From Paraspadella gotoi (taxonomy: Eukaryota; Chaetognatha): a stretch of 64,000 nucleotides of DNA. The stretch spans positions 22,444,959-22,508,958 of the forward strand of contig CM119268.1 of NCBI GenBank assembly GCA_051294375.1, read 5' to 3'. A model generated the notes under the pieces. That model was not told the origin of the DNA, did not search any database, and saw only the letters and a program-made list of their open reading frames with translations. The first letter of the stretch is position 1. Each line of letters opens with the position of its first letter. The position numbers were made by a program, and so were the translations under genes. This document shows, piece after piece, positions 1 to 13,075 of this stretch.

Positions 1-773
1 CCAGAACAAATTAGACTGCTTCTGACGGAAAAATTTTTCGCATCTCTGATTTTATATAGAAAGGAAAGGATTTTTTTCCTGAAAACGACATAAACGTGAC
101 TGAGGTATTGTATCCTGTTCAACAAATAAGTCCAATTTTGTTGAATTCTTGGCAAAAAGTGTCTGAAGGGCTCTCAAAAATTTTTCTTTACATTTTATTA
201 GTATTGTGATTATTGATACGAGTCATGGTAAAAGTGAATATAGTCCATTTTGGTGAAATTTTTATTTAAAGTTAAAAAAGTAAAAGAGGACTTAACGATC
301 GAATTCTAAGAGTTGTTCACCGGAGTCAGATTAGGATAAAATCTCTATGGCGAAAATCTTCCAAAGAAGTTGTGGTGAATTTTCCGAAGATTTTGGTTAT
401 ATTTTCTATATTTATAGTCGGATGTTTTTGGAAACTTAATATTAACAATATTGCCATCATTCTACCTGGCCGTTATAAGAATATATGTAAGAAAACCTCG
501 GGCTTTGTTCGTCAGAGCTTATGTCCTAGGAGAAGGAGGGAGGCCGGTGAAAAACCACCATAACCTGACCAAAGTCAGGACATGAATGCTAAATTCTATA
601 AAAAGTTTGGACATTTCATTTTCAACTTTAGCTTAATTTCTATTTTCTGTCCTTGAACATCTCACTCTCAAGCTCTTAACATCACTCTCTATTCAAACTC
701 ACTCTTCTCCTCATCCAGCATCTTCCCATCAACTGCCTCGACTACATCAGCCTCGATCCCCATCTTCTCCATC

Positions 774-938
774 NNNNNNNNNNNNNNNNNNNNNNNNNNN
801 NNNNNNNNNNNNNNNNNNNNNNNNNNNNNNNNNNNNNNNNNNNNNNNNNNNNNNNNNNNNNNNNNNNNNNNNNNNNNNNNNNNNNNNNNNNNNNNNNNNN
901 NNNNNNNNNNNNNNNNNNNNNNNNNNNNNNNNNNNNNN
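774..938. other. assembly gap (165 N)
   Basis: A run of N. The flanks are Ser/Pro-rich low-complexity DNA (tcc/cat-rich on the left, gga-rich on the right). Confidence 0.99.
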
Positions 939-2439
939 GCGATCCAACCCGAGGGTGTCGCGAGGAGGTGGAGGTGGGAGGGTCAGGTGGTTGGAGTGAG
1001 GGGGGAGGGGGCGATCCCAAAAATCGTCGAGGAGAAATTGATTGAAGGAATCTTTTAGAGTCTGAAGATGGAGAGAAAATATAGATTTAAAGTTTAAATC
1101 ATACTATTTATAATTTTTTTAAAAATATTGGCTATTGTGGTCATTGCACGATGCACCTTTAATAAAATATTGTCATCATCCTCACCACAAAAGCCGAATG
1201 ATTTTTCGGATATCTCTAGCTCATTTGCATATTGTAGCATTAAAGATTATGTCTCTTAAATTTTTCATTCGGTTTTCTTAAATGTTTGGTATGATCAATT
1301 CGCCGTTACTTTTAAAAATCATTCATAATCAATTCGTTATCCTTACTACAAAACTCCCAAATTGCCACAACCACCATTTTAATTTATTAGTCCCTAACCT
1401 CCAAAGAAGACTGGACTTCGTCCGGAAATGGGACACGACCGAAAAACTCTTCGTTCGAGACCCAAGGGGGAAGATTGAGGCGACGAGCATTGTAGTTGAA
1501 AGAGATGAGATCGTCTGAAGTGAAAGAGATTAGGAAAGAAAGACAGAAAGATAGCTAGACAGTGCAATACGAACCATTAGAAACGTCGCTCTTAAACGAT
1601 AATTCTTTCGACCTCTCGACATCAACCAGAAATGCTGAATGGACGACGGAACTGAAAGACGCCGATTTTGTTTCGCCTCACGATGTCCACATAATCCTCG
1701 CTGCGGCTGGAAAGTGAAATTAGAGGAAAATGAAAAGACAAGAACTTTTACTTGTTCAATCCGAGAATATGTATTTTTCATCTTTTTAAATGAGTTTTCT
1801 TAATATACGTAACACCAACAGACAGACAGACCGAAAGGATCTCATTTTATGAAATTAAAAATTGGAAGAAAAATTAAGAAGGAAGAAAAGAATATTGTAA
1901 GAAACCTGGAAGAAAATGCTGCGGAGATACTAATTACTAGGACTTGAATCATTGGTCTATCTTTACGAATTTACAGCATAATGACATAATGTACTTCTTA
2001 TTTTCACACAATAAATCTCGATTTAACATTAAAATGAACTTTCGCAATCTCACCGATAGTAAAATCTTTCGTCGAAATCGCCCCAGAAATTCGAGTAAAG
2101 TGACCAACGTGAAGGTGAGGCTGTCAGAAGCGGAGCAATCACTGCCTTTCGATGTGAAATCAGCTTCGTCAATACTGAAGGGAAAATATTAAAATAAATT
2201 ATAAATAATATTATTATCGGACGCTCGATTTAATGATAAACAACAGACAATTTAACCGGATGGATTTCGTACGATGACATCGGAATCGAGATAAAAGACG
2301 AAATTGATTCCCTTTTGTCTCGCAAATTCCAGCGCCGCCTCGCGATGAACCGTGATCGTTGAAAATCTATGGATGTTGACAAAAGACAGATTGTAAAATT
2401 AAACTGTTTATTATAACATTTACATTAGAATGGACTGTG

Positions 2440-2515
2440 ACAGTTTATTATGTTATTATCTTGTAAAAGGGATGGAGGTCTTAAAACTCCATAAGCCATA
2501 GCCTGTCTTAAGCTA
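2440..2515. repeat. dispersed repeat copy 1
   Basis: The segment shares the blocks 'tatgttattatctt' and 'catagcctgtc' with about 4915-4980, and its mirror image occurs near 21440-21470. Three related copies suggest a small dispersed repeat. The outer end of the large palindrome coincides with one of them. Confidence 0.5.
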
Positions 2516-3998
2516 AGGAGCTTCACAGAGCTTAGACTTTCACTTGCATAATATAACAGTAATACAAACAACCAATTAATCCCAATGAGACATTGCAAAG
2601 CAGACCTCTCTTCGGTCCAGTCATTGAGCCCTCGCTCTCCGATGTAACCCTTTGGCGAATCATCCACGATCGCATTGACCTCAGCGTAGAATTGAGACAC
2701 ATGCTTCAACCATTGATTTAATAGATCTGCAATACCGTGAAGTTAAGGTTGTATGTACAATAGTACAATGTACGTAAAACTATGAGTTCCTACTATTCAA
2801 GCTCCTTTCCTCCGGCGACCTACTTGTGGAGTCGTCGACGCTGTGGTCGCATCTGACGAAGAGGCTCGTCCTTGCTCTCGGATGTTGAAGAGAGTCGAGG
2901 CCTCCGAGGAAGTGGGGGAGGGTGTGGCCTTTGTTGCGGACGAGGATGACGAGGAGGACGGAAGGAGGAGGAGGAGGAGTGGAGGATGCGACGGACTCTC
3001 CTTTGGACATTTTCGTCTTTCGCGACAAAAGTCAGAATCGGCGTCCACAGAAAAAGTCAAGAATATTGTGTGATGGACCATTCATGGCTCCTGTTTCGTT
3101 CATGGCGGGACGCTTCCTCAAGTGACCATGTAAGATCAAAGAAATTGTATTCGTTACACTTAAGACAAAAAATTACTTCTTAAGGAGTTGATAAAGAGTT
3201 GAAAAATAATGGTTTGAAGTTTCGTGCGTGTCGTAGCGGGACTGAGAAACCGGTTTAAACAGGCAACAGTCCGAAAAAGCCATTAGCTACTAAATTCGTT
3301 GCGAGATATTATACCTTTTTTCAAATTAGTTTCGCTTATCAAAATTGTGTTTCTTGTGTTACGCTAATAGGTTAATTAAAAGAATATATTTTGGTCAACC
3401 TTAAAGACTAATGCAAAAGTAGTTAGTACTCAGCTTTGGTTAGCTTAGTTTAGCCTTGAATCTTAATTATGGTCAACCTTTCCTTTTTCATGCGCAAAAT
3501 AAGAAAATGAGCAATGATGAAACTAATATTTATTTCAATTTGACGTCAAAAACGGTAAAATAATGAAGTTACAAATGAGGTTTACAAGACAACAAAGAAT
3601 TTTACATTTCGTAGTCTCTCATTGTTAGTGCGATAATGAATTAATGATACCGATCGGGGAGTTTTTTTTAAAAATTCCTTAAAAGCAACCAAAAATGTTA
3701 CAATAAATAACTTTGTACGAGAGTTGTTTGCTAATTACTAATTAGGAGTTAATCCAGGGATCAAAATCTATAAATTTATAACAATAATCAATAAAACCAA
3801 GAGTAAAACGTAAAAAATAAAGGAGTGGTGACTTAAATAAATATCAAATGGCAAAAAGTCATAAAAAAGACGAAGTTAGACAAGTTTTCCTTAAATAATA
3901 CGTAATTTCATGTAAAAATTCTTTTCTTTGCCATGCTATCAACGACTAATAACAAGTGAAGCAGCAAGCAAAGTTTTCCAAGTCAAAGCATACTAGTT

Positions 3999-6951
3999 TT
4001 ACCCCAATACTTCCCCCAAAACTGATTGGCCTTCCTCCAAAGAGACGATGGCCTGCCCGCCCTCTGGATTCTCCATCGTTACTCTCAAATTCCCCTCGAC
4101 AGGCAACAGAACCACTAACGCCCTCTTCCCGTCTTCAGTTGTAGTCATTCCTTGATGCGACACGACGAATTGGATTGGCTGATAGCGATGGATAACGCCG
4201 CCGTGAGGACAGCACTTGTCGCAGGAGCTGGAGCTGGAGCCGACGCAACAATTCGCGCAACAACGAATGCAGGACCCGTCCTAAATGATCGATTTAAAAA
4301 TTATTGTTTCAAATAGATCGTTGTTGAATTCATTTCAAACTTTTCTCTAAATCGAAACGAAAGGATTACAATGTCAAATAAATTACATAAAATCGAAATC
4401 ATAATCCGTAAATTCAAGTCCATACAATGATGTATTAAAATAAAACAAAAATGAAGCGTGAAATTCGAAAGTTTTCGCGCTCCTATAGTCAAATAAGTCA
4501 AATAATTAACAATTAACAAACAGACGCATTAAATACTGAAATGAAATATTGTAAGGTTAATTATTTCGCTACCTTGTGCAATGCAGTCGAAGCCAAGATC
4601 ACGCCCCAAACGCTCATGGTGAAATGATAGATGGCGAATAGCAAAATGATTCCGTTAAGCGATATCAGCGTCGACACGTACATGTCCTCGTTTGGCGGGT
4701 AGTACCAGTCGCATTCCGTGTGATTATATCCCCATCTGTCCATTTTTGTCGTACAGTTTTCCTCGGGGGGAAGCTAGAGTGTGTAAAACGTACTATTTTA
4801 GTAATAAATTAGTATTACCCGATCTAGTACTTCAGGTATTTTTTCTTTTATACATTTGAAAGCCAGGTTCTCTAGAGAGAGTCTTGTAGTTAATTGAAAG
4901 CTTGCAAGGTCCTGCTATGTTATTATCTTTTAAGAGGGATGAAGACTAACCCACCATAGGCATAGCCTGTCCATAATTGAACTTCAAGTTCTCTCAAAAA
5001 AATTTCTTTTTTCCTTTAACTACTAAATCGATTTTCAATGAAACTTTTGAATTAGTTCATTGGGTTGTTGCACTCAAGCTTTTAAATATTTATTAATATA
5101 TAACAAAAGACAAAAATTTTTAAAAATTATATTTTTTAAGAACGGATTCCTATAGAGCTTGAAAAGTTAAATGAAAGTTAGTACTACATTTTTTAAAAAT
5201 TTTGACAATAAATTAGTTAAAAATAGAAAAAACCTTAAAAAATCATCATCATCATTGGCTGAATTTTATAGTTTTTTAAAATTTTCATTAATAAAACAAA
5301 AAAATTTAAAAAGTTGTATTAATAACCTTTATCTAACTTTTAAAGCTCTGTCAGAATCTATTAAAAAAAAATTGAAAAATTGAAAAAGATTTTTTAACTT
5401 TATATAGTAATAAAATAATCTTTAAATGCTTCCCGTGCGCTTATCAATAAACTAAATTTTAAAAATTATTTTCATTTTCATATTCTCTAACAGTCACTTA
5501 ACTATTATTTATTTGAGAGAACTTCTAGTTTTCAACCTGTTCCGACCTACTGTCCAAAGTCAGGGGCCAGATAAGTTTGTTCCTTGTATGAACGTATAAT
5601 TTTATATTAGTTGTACCAATTTCGGAGATAACTTTACATAGTCTACAATGGCCCACCTTCATATCCACATCGTATCGACTGATCGCAAAACACGCCCCGC
5701 CTCCTTCCAAAAACGAAATCACGCAGCAAAAGATCGATAAACATAGAAAGATGATGATTTGCCCGTTGTTTCCAGTGGCGGCGGCCGATATTGCCGTCAC
5801 GCCCACAATGACGTAAAACGGCGCCGCGAAGATGGCCATCCCGCTCGTCTGCGACATCCGCTCGTTAGCGTAGCCGACGCCGTAGACGAAGACGCAAATG
5901 GCGGCGATGTTGACGGTCGCTGAAGTGAGGCCGGTGGCGATTTGGGTGACCCCGTTGAATCTTACGGCGAATGTGGCCAGGGCGGGGTTGGGGTTCTTAG
6001 AGAGGGAGAATTAAGATATCAATAATTTAATTAATTAAGTACAATCATTAACCGATACCATATGGAAATCTTCATCGGTAAAAGCTCCGCCATGCTCGTC
6101 CAGTCTTGCCCAGTAGATCGAAAGGGAACAGAGAAAGATTCCCCAAAAAATGAGCAAAGTTTCGACGAAAGCGGAAATAAAAGAAACTGCGAAAAGAGTG
6201 ACAAAGACGGGGAACTGCCAACGCTCATCGGATCCGTAACCGTACAGTTGGTGACGATCTATGCTCATGAGGGCGAATCCTGGGAAAGAGAATGAAAATG
6301 ACCGACATAAATAATTATAAATTACCTTAATTCCATTATAAATCATTAAATCCTCTCCTACCCTTTCTGTTCAGTCCTTTAGATATTTGATTTTTTCAAT
6401 AAATGACTTCCTTTCTTATTAGAAAATAAGAGCGAAAAGTATTTTTTTTAACCATGTGTTGTATAGATGCTCCCTCTATTTCCAGAAGAACTAACATCCC
6501 TCTCCCTATTACATTAGTAAATATGCAATAATTAAATCTAATACTTTTGGGAAATATAATAAACTTTTATATTCGTTTTAAAATTTAGTCTAATATAAAA
6601 AATGCCAATGAGAATGATAAAGGTTCCCAAATCCGGATGCTTCGTACCGATAATGATGACATTCGCAATGTTCAAAATCAACGACATGACGTTTAAAGTC
6701 AAAGCGACGACGATGGCGCACGACTTCCGTCCTGCGGCCGCCACGCGCATCAAAATCCCGGTCACGATGTAAAAGACTCCGGCCCAAACGCCGGGACTCA
6801 TCCACTGAGATTGAACTAACATTTTCTCGATGGCCAAACCGAGAACGAGAGTGGCGAGATTGAAGACAATGCAAATGGCGCCGAAGACGATTTGCAGATG
6901 GCCAGTCCTTTTGGCCGCGGGGGCGAGGAAAAATACATTTACTTTCCCCAT
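3999..6951 (-). CDS. M2: double tetraspan (MS4A/CD20-like) membrane protein, 5 exons
   Basis: I infer five exons on the minus strand: 6951-6648, 6279-6059, 5995-5657, 4773-4573 and 4280-3999, all with GT/AG borders. They sum to 1347 nt, an open frame of 448 residues starting MGKVNVFF. Exon 1 gives three hydrophobic spans and exon 2 a fourth. Exons 3 and 4 repeat the 3+1 pattern, so the protein has about eight spans in two MS4A-like units. Family-like cues are '[12 protein letters not shown]', 'GVWAGVFYIVTGIL' and a small-residue third span. Exon 5 is a cytosolic tail with a Cys-rich start (CIRCCANCCVG) and a conserved block containing YQPIQFVVSHQGMTT. Upstream of the ATG there is a possible 5' UTR acceptor (ctttccag at about 6988). 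M1, with the same exon plan, lies upstream. Function is unknown; MS4A relatives are plasma or endosomal membrane proteins. Gene model firm, family call moderate. Confidence 0.8.
4910..4985. repeat. dispersed repeat copy 2
   Basis: Second copy of the repeat at 2440-2515. The similarity between the two palindrome arms stops within it. Confidence 0.5.
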
Positions 6952-7331
6952 TCTGTCCCCGCGGGGGAATGTTTGATATTCTTACACTGGAAAGAAAAAA
7001 AAATTTCTTGAAGTAAAAACCAAATGCTACAAAAAATATTAAAGCAAGTTAATTTCAACAAACAAATTGTATTTTTGTCATAAATATCAAAAGTTTAAAT
7101 GTAAATCAATTACAACCGGAGGCACATTTTAGGTAAATCGTGACGAAATTGTTCAAACACTTTCCAGATGTTATTGCCACCCTGTGATTAATCTAAATTC
7201 TTTCAAAGTAGGTGCTCCAAAAATAAGCACTTTACAAATCAGCATCATGCAATATACATTATACGAGCATGGGACATTTTTTCCATTAAAGTTTACTCAA
7301 AAAAGCTGGCATGCAAACCAAACATGTCCTT

Positions 7332-9532
7332 TTATGTGACAATGGCTTTAGACTTTATTCCAGCTTGTCCTTCTCCCAATGACACGACCGCTTCACCGCC
7401 TTCTGCCTTTTCCATTGCCACATTCATGTTATCGTTCATCGGCAGCAAAACGACCAAGGCCTGTTGGCCATCCGCCGTTGTGGTCATTCCTTGATGCTGG
7501 ACCACGAATTGGATCGGCTGGTAATGAGCCGTTGGAGCGGCGGCCGCCCCAGGCAAGCAGCATCGCTCGCAGGCTTCAGATGTCAAAGGGGCGCAGTTGC
7601 TGCAACCGATGCAGCAGTTGCTGCAGAATCGAATACAAGTTTGGTCCTAAAACGGAAAAGATTAGTATAATATAAAGGTCAAACTAACAGCTATCTCATA
7701 TGGCCAACAAATATATAGTACCTAAAAATGAGAAGTAAATTTACAGAAAAATACAAATAAGAAAAAATAAACTATTATAATAAACTAAAATACTAATTAA
7801 ATTCAAACGCTTCTATTATCTACCTTGTGCAGTGCCATTGATCCAATAACGACTCCCCAAATGCTCATTCCCAAATGAAACAATGCCATGAGCAAAACGA
7901 CGGCGTGCAGAGAGACAAGAAGGGGTAAATAGCGATCGGCATTTGGCGCAGACACCCTGTTGCATTCCGTGCGGTTGTTGCCCCAACGGTCCGGTTTTGT
8001 CACGCACTCTTTTACTGGTGCCACCTTTATCAAGAGGGAGTAAACAATGAACTAATAACTATATATATAGCAAAGCCAGAAAATTTAATTTTAACTAAAC
8101 CCAAGTAGTATTATATTATATTACTTTACAAACTTTAATTATTTGAAGAGCTATAAAAGTTTAAAAAATTAACAATTTATTAAATCGTTCGCGCACCTTC
8201 ATCTCGAAATCCGCCTGACTCAGAGCGTAGCAAGATCCGCCGCCTTCCAGAAAGGCGATCAGGCAGCAAAAGGTCGACAGGCAAAGAAAAGCGACGATTC
8301 GCCTGTTGCTGCTAGTGGAGGCGGATGTGACGGCGAAGTAGCCCGTCATGATGAAAAAGGGCGCGGCGATGATGGCCGTCCCGTTCGTCTGCCCCATGTG
8401 TTCGCCGGTGTGGTTGAGGCAGTTGACGAAAATGCAAATGGCGGCGATGTTGACGCCGGCGGAGACGAGAGCGGAACCGATTTGAGCGACGCCGTTGACT
8501 CTGGCGGACATCGTGGCGAAGGCGTGGTTGAAGGATTCCTAGCGGATAAAAAATTAGAATGAAAAAAAATATAAACCGTTTAAAAGTTAGTAGAAAAGTT
8601 TGTGTCCCTTAAAATTATTGCCTCTCTGATTCCTGAATCCAATAATGCCTCGTGCTCACAAAATTATTGTTACTTGAGTTCAACACCGTTTAATTCAATA
8701 ATATCAAAAAATATTGCATTTGATTTTCAAAATTAATAATACCCAAAAATCCAAAATTACTCTATATATTGATATAAACTAGAAATTAATATTAACTTCT
8801 TGAAACTTGTTATTGAAAAAAAAAATTACAATTTTTTTCATTCTCTCCCAGCGCCGCACCTTCATCTGCTTGGTGCCTTCCGCCGTCTCCTTTTCCACGG
8901 CGCCGCGGTCGGCCAGACGCCTCCAATAGATGGCCTCAGAGGTGAGGACCACGCCCCGGATGAGGAGGACCGTCTCCACAAAGGCGAAGACGAGTGACAC
9001 GGAGAAGAGAGACACGTAGACGGGATAGCGCCAAGTATGGTAACCGTTCCAACCGTGGAAACGGTGACGGTCTTCGCTTAGAATAGAGATTCCTGATTTG
9101 AGAGAAAATAGGTATTTATTGAGTTCATGTCATTGATAAATTCACCAGACGTAAGTTTTTTTAAATTAATTGCACGGCATATTTCAAAGTGGCAATTTCA
9201 ACCCTCGCCCTATTTTTCCCATACGAACCCATAACAATGACGTGGGCGACGTTTAAAATCCCGGAGACAACGTTCAACGTCAGCGCGGAGACGATGAGAC
9301 ACGTGGTTCGCCCTCTTCCGGCCACGAGGGTAACGACGCCGGTAGCGACGTAAAAGATGCCGGCCCAAATTCCCGGTCCCGTCCGCTGAGGTTGGTCGAG
9401 CCAATCGTGAGCTACAGCCATGACGACGAGAATGGCGGCGTTGAAGACGATGCAGACTGCGCCGACGAAGATCTGGAGCGCGCCGTTTTTTCGCGCCGCG
9501 GCGTCGTCAAAATAGACGTTGACTCGACCCAT
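7332..9532 (-). CDS. M1: double tetraspan (MS4A/CD20-like) membrane protein, 5 exons
   Basis: Five exons on the minus strand: 9532-9229, 9092-8860, 8538-8197, 8024-7824 and 7646-7332. They total 1395 nt, an open frame of 464 residues. The start MGRVNVYF matches M2, so I prefer it to an in-frame ATG 48 nt upstream. Exon 1 has exactly the same length as in M2 (304 nt), as does exon 4 (201 nt). The protein has two successive 3+1 TM units: spans in exon 1 around 'GALQIFVGAVCIVF', '[13 protein letters not shown]' and 'CLIVSALTLNVVSGIL', then one in exon 2; the same pattern recurs in exons 3 and 4. The extracellular loop before the last span holds a conserved WGNNRTEC motif (WGYNHTEC in M2). The tail is Cys-rich (CSNCCIGCSNC) followed by YQPIQFVVQHQGMTT. 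A tandem duplicate of M2; biochemical role unknown. Confidence 0.82.
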
Positions 9533-9599
9533 TTTTGAAGGCCGATTTAATCCCGATTGATAGTTTCTTATGAGGTACAATATACACCAATCAACAAAC

Positions 9600-10430
9600 T
9601 ACTCCGATATCACCGTAGATTCACTAAACTTTATGTCTGCGAAGGTAAAAAAATATGAAATTACTTGAAAAAGGATATGAAATTAGAACTAATGAACGGG
9701 ATATCACGACAATTATCGTTGGATATGAGACATTGGACTTTGGACGTTAGACATTGGACATTCTCGATAACTGCGAAATATTGAGTAATAAGGACACGTC
9801 AGAGTTTAAATTTAATTCACTCAGAGCTAAAAACAGAATCATGAACATCATCTCTCTCTCTCTCTCTCACACACACTCACTATTTCTCTCTTTCTACGTC
9901 ATTTTAAATATCATTTTTTAAATTTTCTCTTTGTTCGAAGATTATTCACCGAATTTATTTCAACATGATAGAAAAAATCAAACGAAATATTGTTAAAACG
10001 TTGAATTAAACTCAAAAGAACGAATTGGCGATATTAATACATCTTTAGCTTTTTTTTTTATGATTTATATTTCTTTGTTCTGATCCAGAATTTTCCATCC
10101 TGTTTCTTAAAAATTTTGTTCTTTTGTTTCTCAAATCTGTTTTCTTGTTTTCTATCAGTTAATTGCAGATGACAGGAATGATAATGGGCATCTTTAAAGA
10201 AAACAAAATAACAACTTTTAATAAGCATTAACATTACAAAATTTTGGCAATATCTTTTAAAATTTAACTCTTTATTTTCTTCTAATAATCGATCACTTTC
10301 AGGTTTGATTATTATTATTTAACCAAATTTTTAAATCGTAAGTTTTATTAAAATATAAAGCAACAGTAAATCATGCTACAAATTATATACATATCAAGTC
10401 AGAGGAACACTTATATGCTGGCGCTTCTCC
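9600..10430. other. CLCA-M1 intergenic stretch
   Basis: AT-rich, with a short (CT)n/(CA)n tract near 9850. It must contain the M1 promoter and the CLCA 3' UTR. I see no specific signal. Confidence 0.5.
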
Positions 10431-10449
10431 ATAACACTTGAATTATATT

Positions 10450-10870
10450 TTAAAATCCTTTAAAAGTCATCTCCTCCTCCTCCTCCTCCTCCTCGTCACA
10501 ACAACAACAACTTTGACAACACTTCCTCCTCTCGAACGCCTTCAGAAATCTCTCCACTCTTCCTTCAATCCACTCTCCAGCCGCTCGTCCACCCCGGACG
10601 CAGAAGCCGCAGCATCCGTCGCGGCAGCTGTCACAAGATTTACTGCATTTTTGGCAAGATTTGCGGCAGTTTTCGCAACCGCAGTTGTCGCAGCCACTGC
10701 CGCAACCGCCGCAGTCAAACCAGCCGCGACATCGTCTCTTCAACGACTCAAGCCCGCCTCGCCGCTCCAGCAGCGCCAGCGTCGACAGGAAGATGGAGAA
10801 GCAGAGCAGCAAAACGCAGACGACGATGACGGCGACGTAGTTGTTGTTGTTGTCATCTCCGTATTTCGGT
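10450..10870 (-). CDS. CLCA last exon: TM helix and Cys-rich cytosolic tail
   Basis: '[20 protein letters not shown]' begins a single hydrophobic helix ending LALLERR. The tail is unusually Cys-rich, with repeated C-x-x-C and C-x-x-x-C spacings (for example '[16 protein letters not shown]'), an amphipathic [10 protein letters not shown] segment, a second Cys run, and a Glu run from a (GAG)n tract before the stop. The palmitoylation-like or metal-binding character is only suggested by composition. M1 begins about 0.9 kb downstream on the same strand. Confidence 0.75.
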
Positions 10871-12996
10871 CTGGAAAGAAAATAGTGAGAGAGGAGAAGA
10901 ATATTGAGAATATTTAAAATTAGAACATACAATTGAGAAAACGACATCCTCCTACTATCCCCGCCTACCTCTATAGCGAATACAATACTACGCAATACTG
11001 CAATTGAATATCTAATTATTATTCGGAAAACTGAATCATTTAAAGTATTTGTAAAATAATAAAATAAAACATCTGGACAAACCGAATAAATAAATATTCG
11101 AATAATCTGAAATACTGCAATATGCAAATGAGACTTGAGGAACGCAAAATCAAAATTTCTATGCTTCGCCAGCCCAACCATCAATCTACCTGACGATCGT
11201 GCCGTTAAGGTCGGGCACGTGACCCAAACCGACCGTCACGCGATTCGACGCCTCGCCTCTGTTTCCGGCTTCGTCCAAGGCGACGACGACGATGCTGAAG
11301 ACACCGAAGACGCCTTCGTCGTTGTTGTTGGAGTCTTTGAGGCGGACGACGAGGCGTTCGAAGCCGCCGACTGGCGAGGGCGTCTTCGTCACGACTCGAG
11401 TCCTGGAATGTTTCCATTAATTGATTCAATGCTAGATTCGTTTATCTATATTTATTTTTGTATTCATCAATTCTTTTATCTATTTATGCATTCATTCATT
11501 CAGTAGTTAGTTCCTTTATATGTTAATTCGTTCATTCATTCATTCCTTCAATTCATTCATTCTACTATCCATACATTTTTTTATTCACTCTTTCCTTCAT
11601 TTATTCATTCCTTAAATACTTACCTATCCATCAATCCATCCATCCATCCATCCATCATCCGTCTCTCCCTCCCTACTAGTCCATCCATCATCCATCCATC
11701 CATCTCTCCATCCATCCATCCATCCTCCATCCCTCCCTACATCCATCCATCCATCCATCCATCCCTCCCGACATCCATCCATCCATTCCATCCCTCTCAG
11801 ACATCCATCCATCCATCCCTCCATCCATCCGTCCCTCCCTCCCTACATCCATCCACTTCCATCCCTCCCTACATCCATCCATCCATCTCCATCCATCCAT
11901 CCGTCCTACCTCCCTACATCCATCATCCATCCCTACATCCCTCCCTCCCTTCCTCTACATCCCTCCCTCCATCCATCATCCATCCATCCATCCCATCCCT
12001 CCCTACATCCCTCCCTCCCTTCCTCCTTACATCCCTCCCTCCATCCATCCATCCATCCATCCCTCCCTACATCCATCCATCCATCCCTACATCCCTCCCT
12101 CCTCTCCACATCCCTCCCTCCATCCTCCATCCATCCATCCTCCCTACATCCCTCCCTCCTTCCATCCTTACATCCTCCTCCATCCATCATCCATCCATCC
12201 CTCCCTACATCCATCCATCCATCCCTACATCCCTCCTCCCTTCCTCCCTACATCCCTCCCCCTATCCATCCATCCATCCATCCATCCATCCTCCTACTCC
12301 CTCCCCTCCCACATCCATCCTCCATCCATCCTCACATCCATCGCTCCCTCCATCCATCCATCCATCCTTCCTCCTCCTCCTACTCCCTCCTTCCCTCCCT
12401 TACATCCTCCTCCATCCATCCCATCCATCCATCCCTCCCTACATCCATCCATCCATCCATCCTCCATCCCTCCCTACATCCCTCCCTCCCTTTCTCCTTA
12501 CATCCCTCCCTCTATCCACCATCCATCCATCCATCCATCCATCCATCCATCCATCCATCCATCCTCCATCCATCCATCCATCCGTCCCTCCTCCCTACAT
12601 CCATCCATCCATCGTCCATCCGTCCCTCCCCCTACATCCTCCATCCATCCGATCCATCCCTCCCTCATCCATCCTCCATCCATCCATCCTCATCCCTCCC
12701 TCCCTTCCTCCTACATTCCTCCCTCCATCCCTCCCTCCATCCATCCATCCCTCACCTCCCTTCCTCCCTCATTTACCTCCCCTCCTCCTCATCTCTTATC
12801 TCCACTTCGTATCTCATCGGTTCCCCTTCGTCCCAATCGTCGCCAGTCCTTCTCCATCTCAGCCTCGCTTCCCCAGTCGCTCGCCAGGTGGCTTCCACCG
12901 TCAACCGTCTCACGGCCGCGGGAGGTGACGCGTCCACGCCCGCGCGGAGACGAGCGTCCACGACGTGAGAGGGCGTGGAGGGAGGGGTAAATTAGT

Positions 12997-13075
<79 letters not shown>

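Larger units (their letters stand above)
1..3998. other. AT-rich stretch with no recognised gene
   Basis: No homologous gene is recognised here. The stretch is AT-rich with short unrelated open frames. A GC-richer patch at about 2810-3080 encodes low-complexity Ser/Pro or Glu/Asp peptides on either strand and could be an exon of something unknown. An N gap lies at 774-938. The part next to 3998 would hold the 3' UTR of the tetraspan gene M2. Confidence 0.5.
4945..12982. repeat. left arm of an ~8 kb inverted repeat
   Basis: This arm carries intact reading frames of M1, M2 (except exons 4 and 5) and the last CLCA exons. Its reverse complement reappears, with many single-base indels, at 13165-21470. 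Landmarks pair in order: the CLCA stop region (10450 with about 15725), the M1 start (9532 with 16698) and the M2 start (6951 with 19410). Confidence 0.95.
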
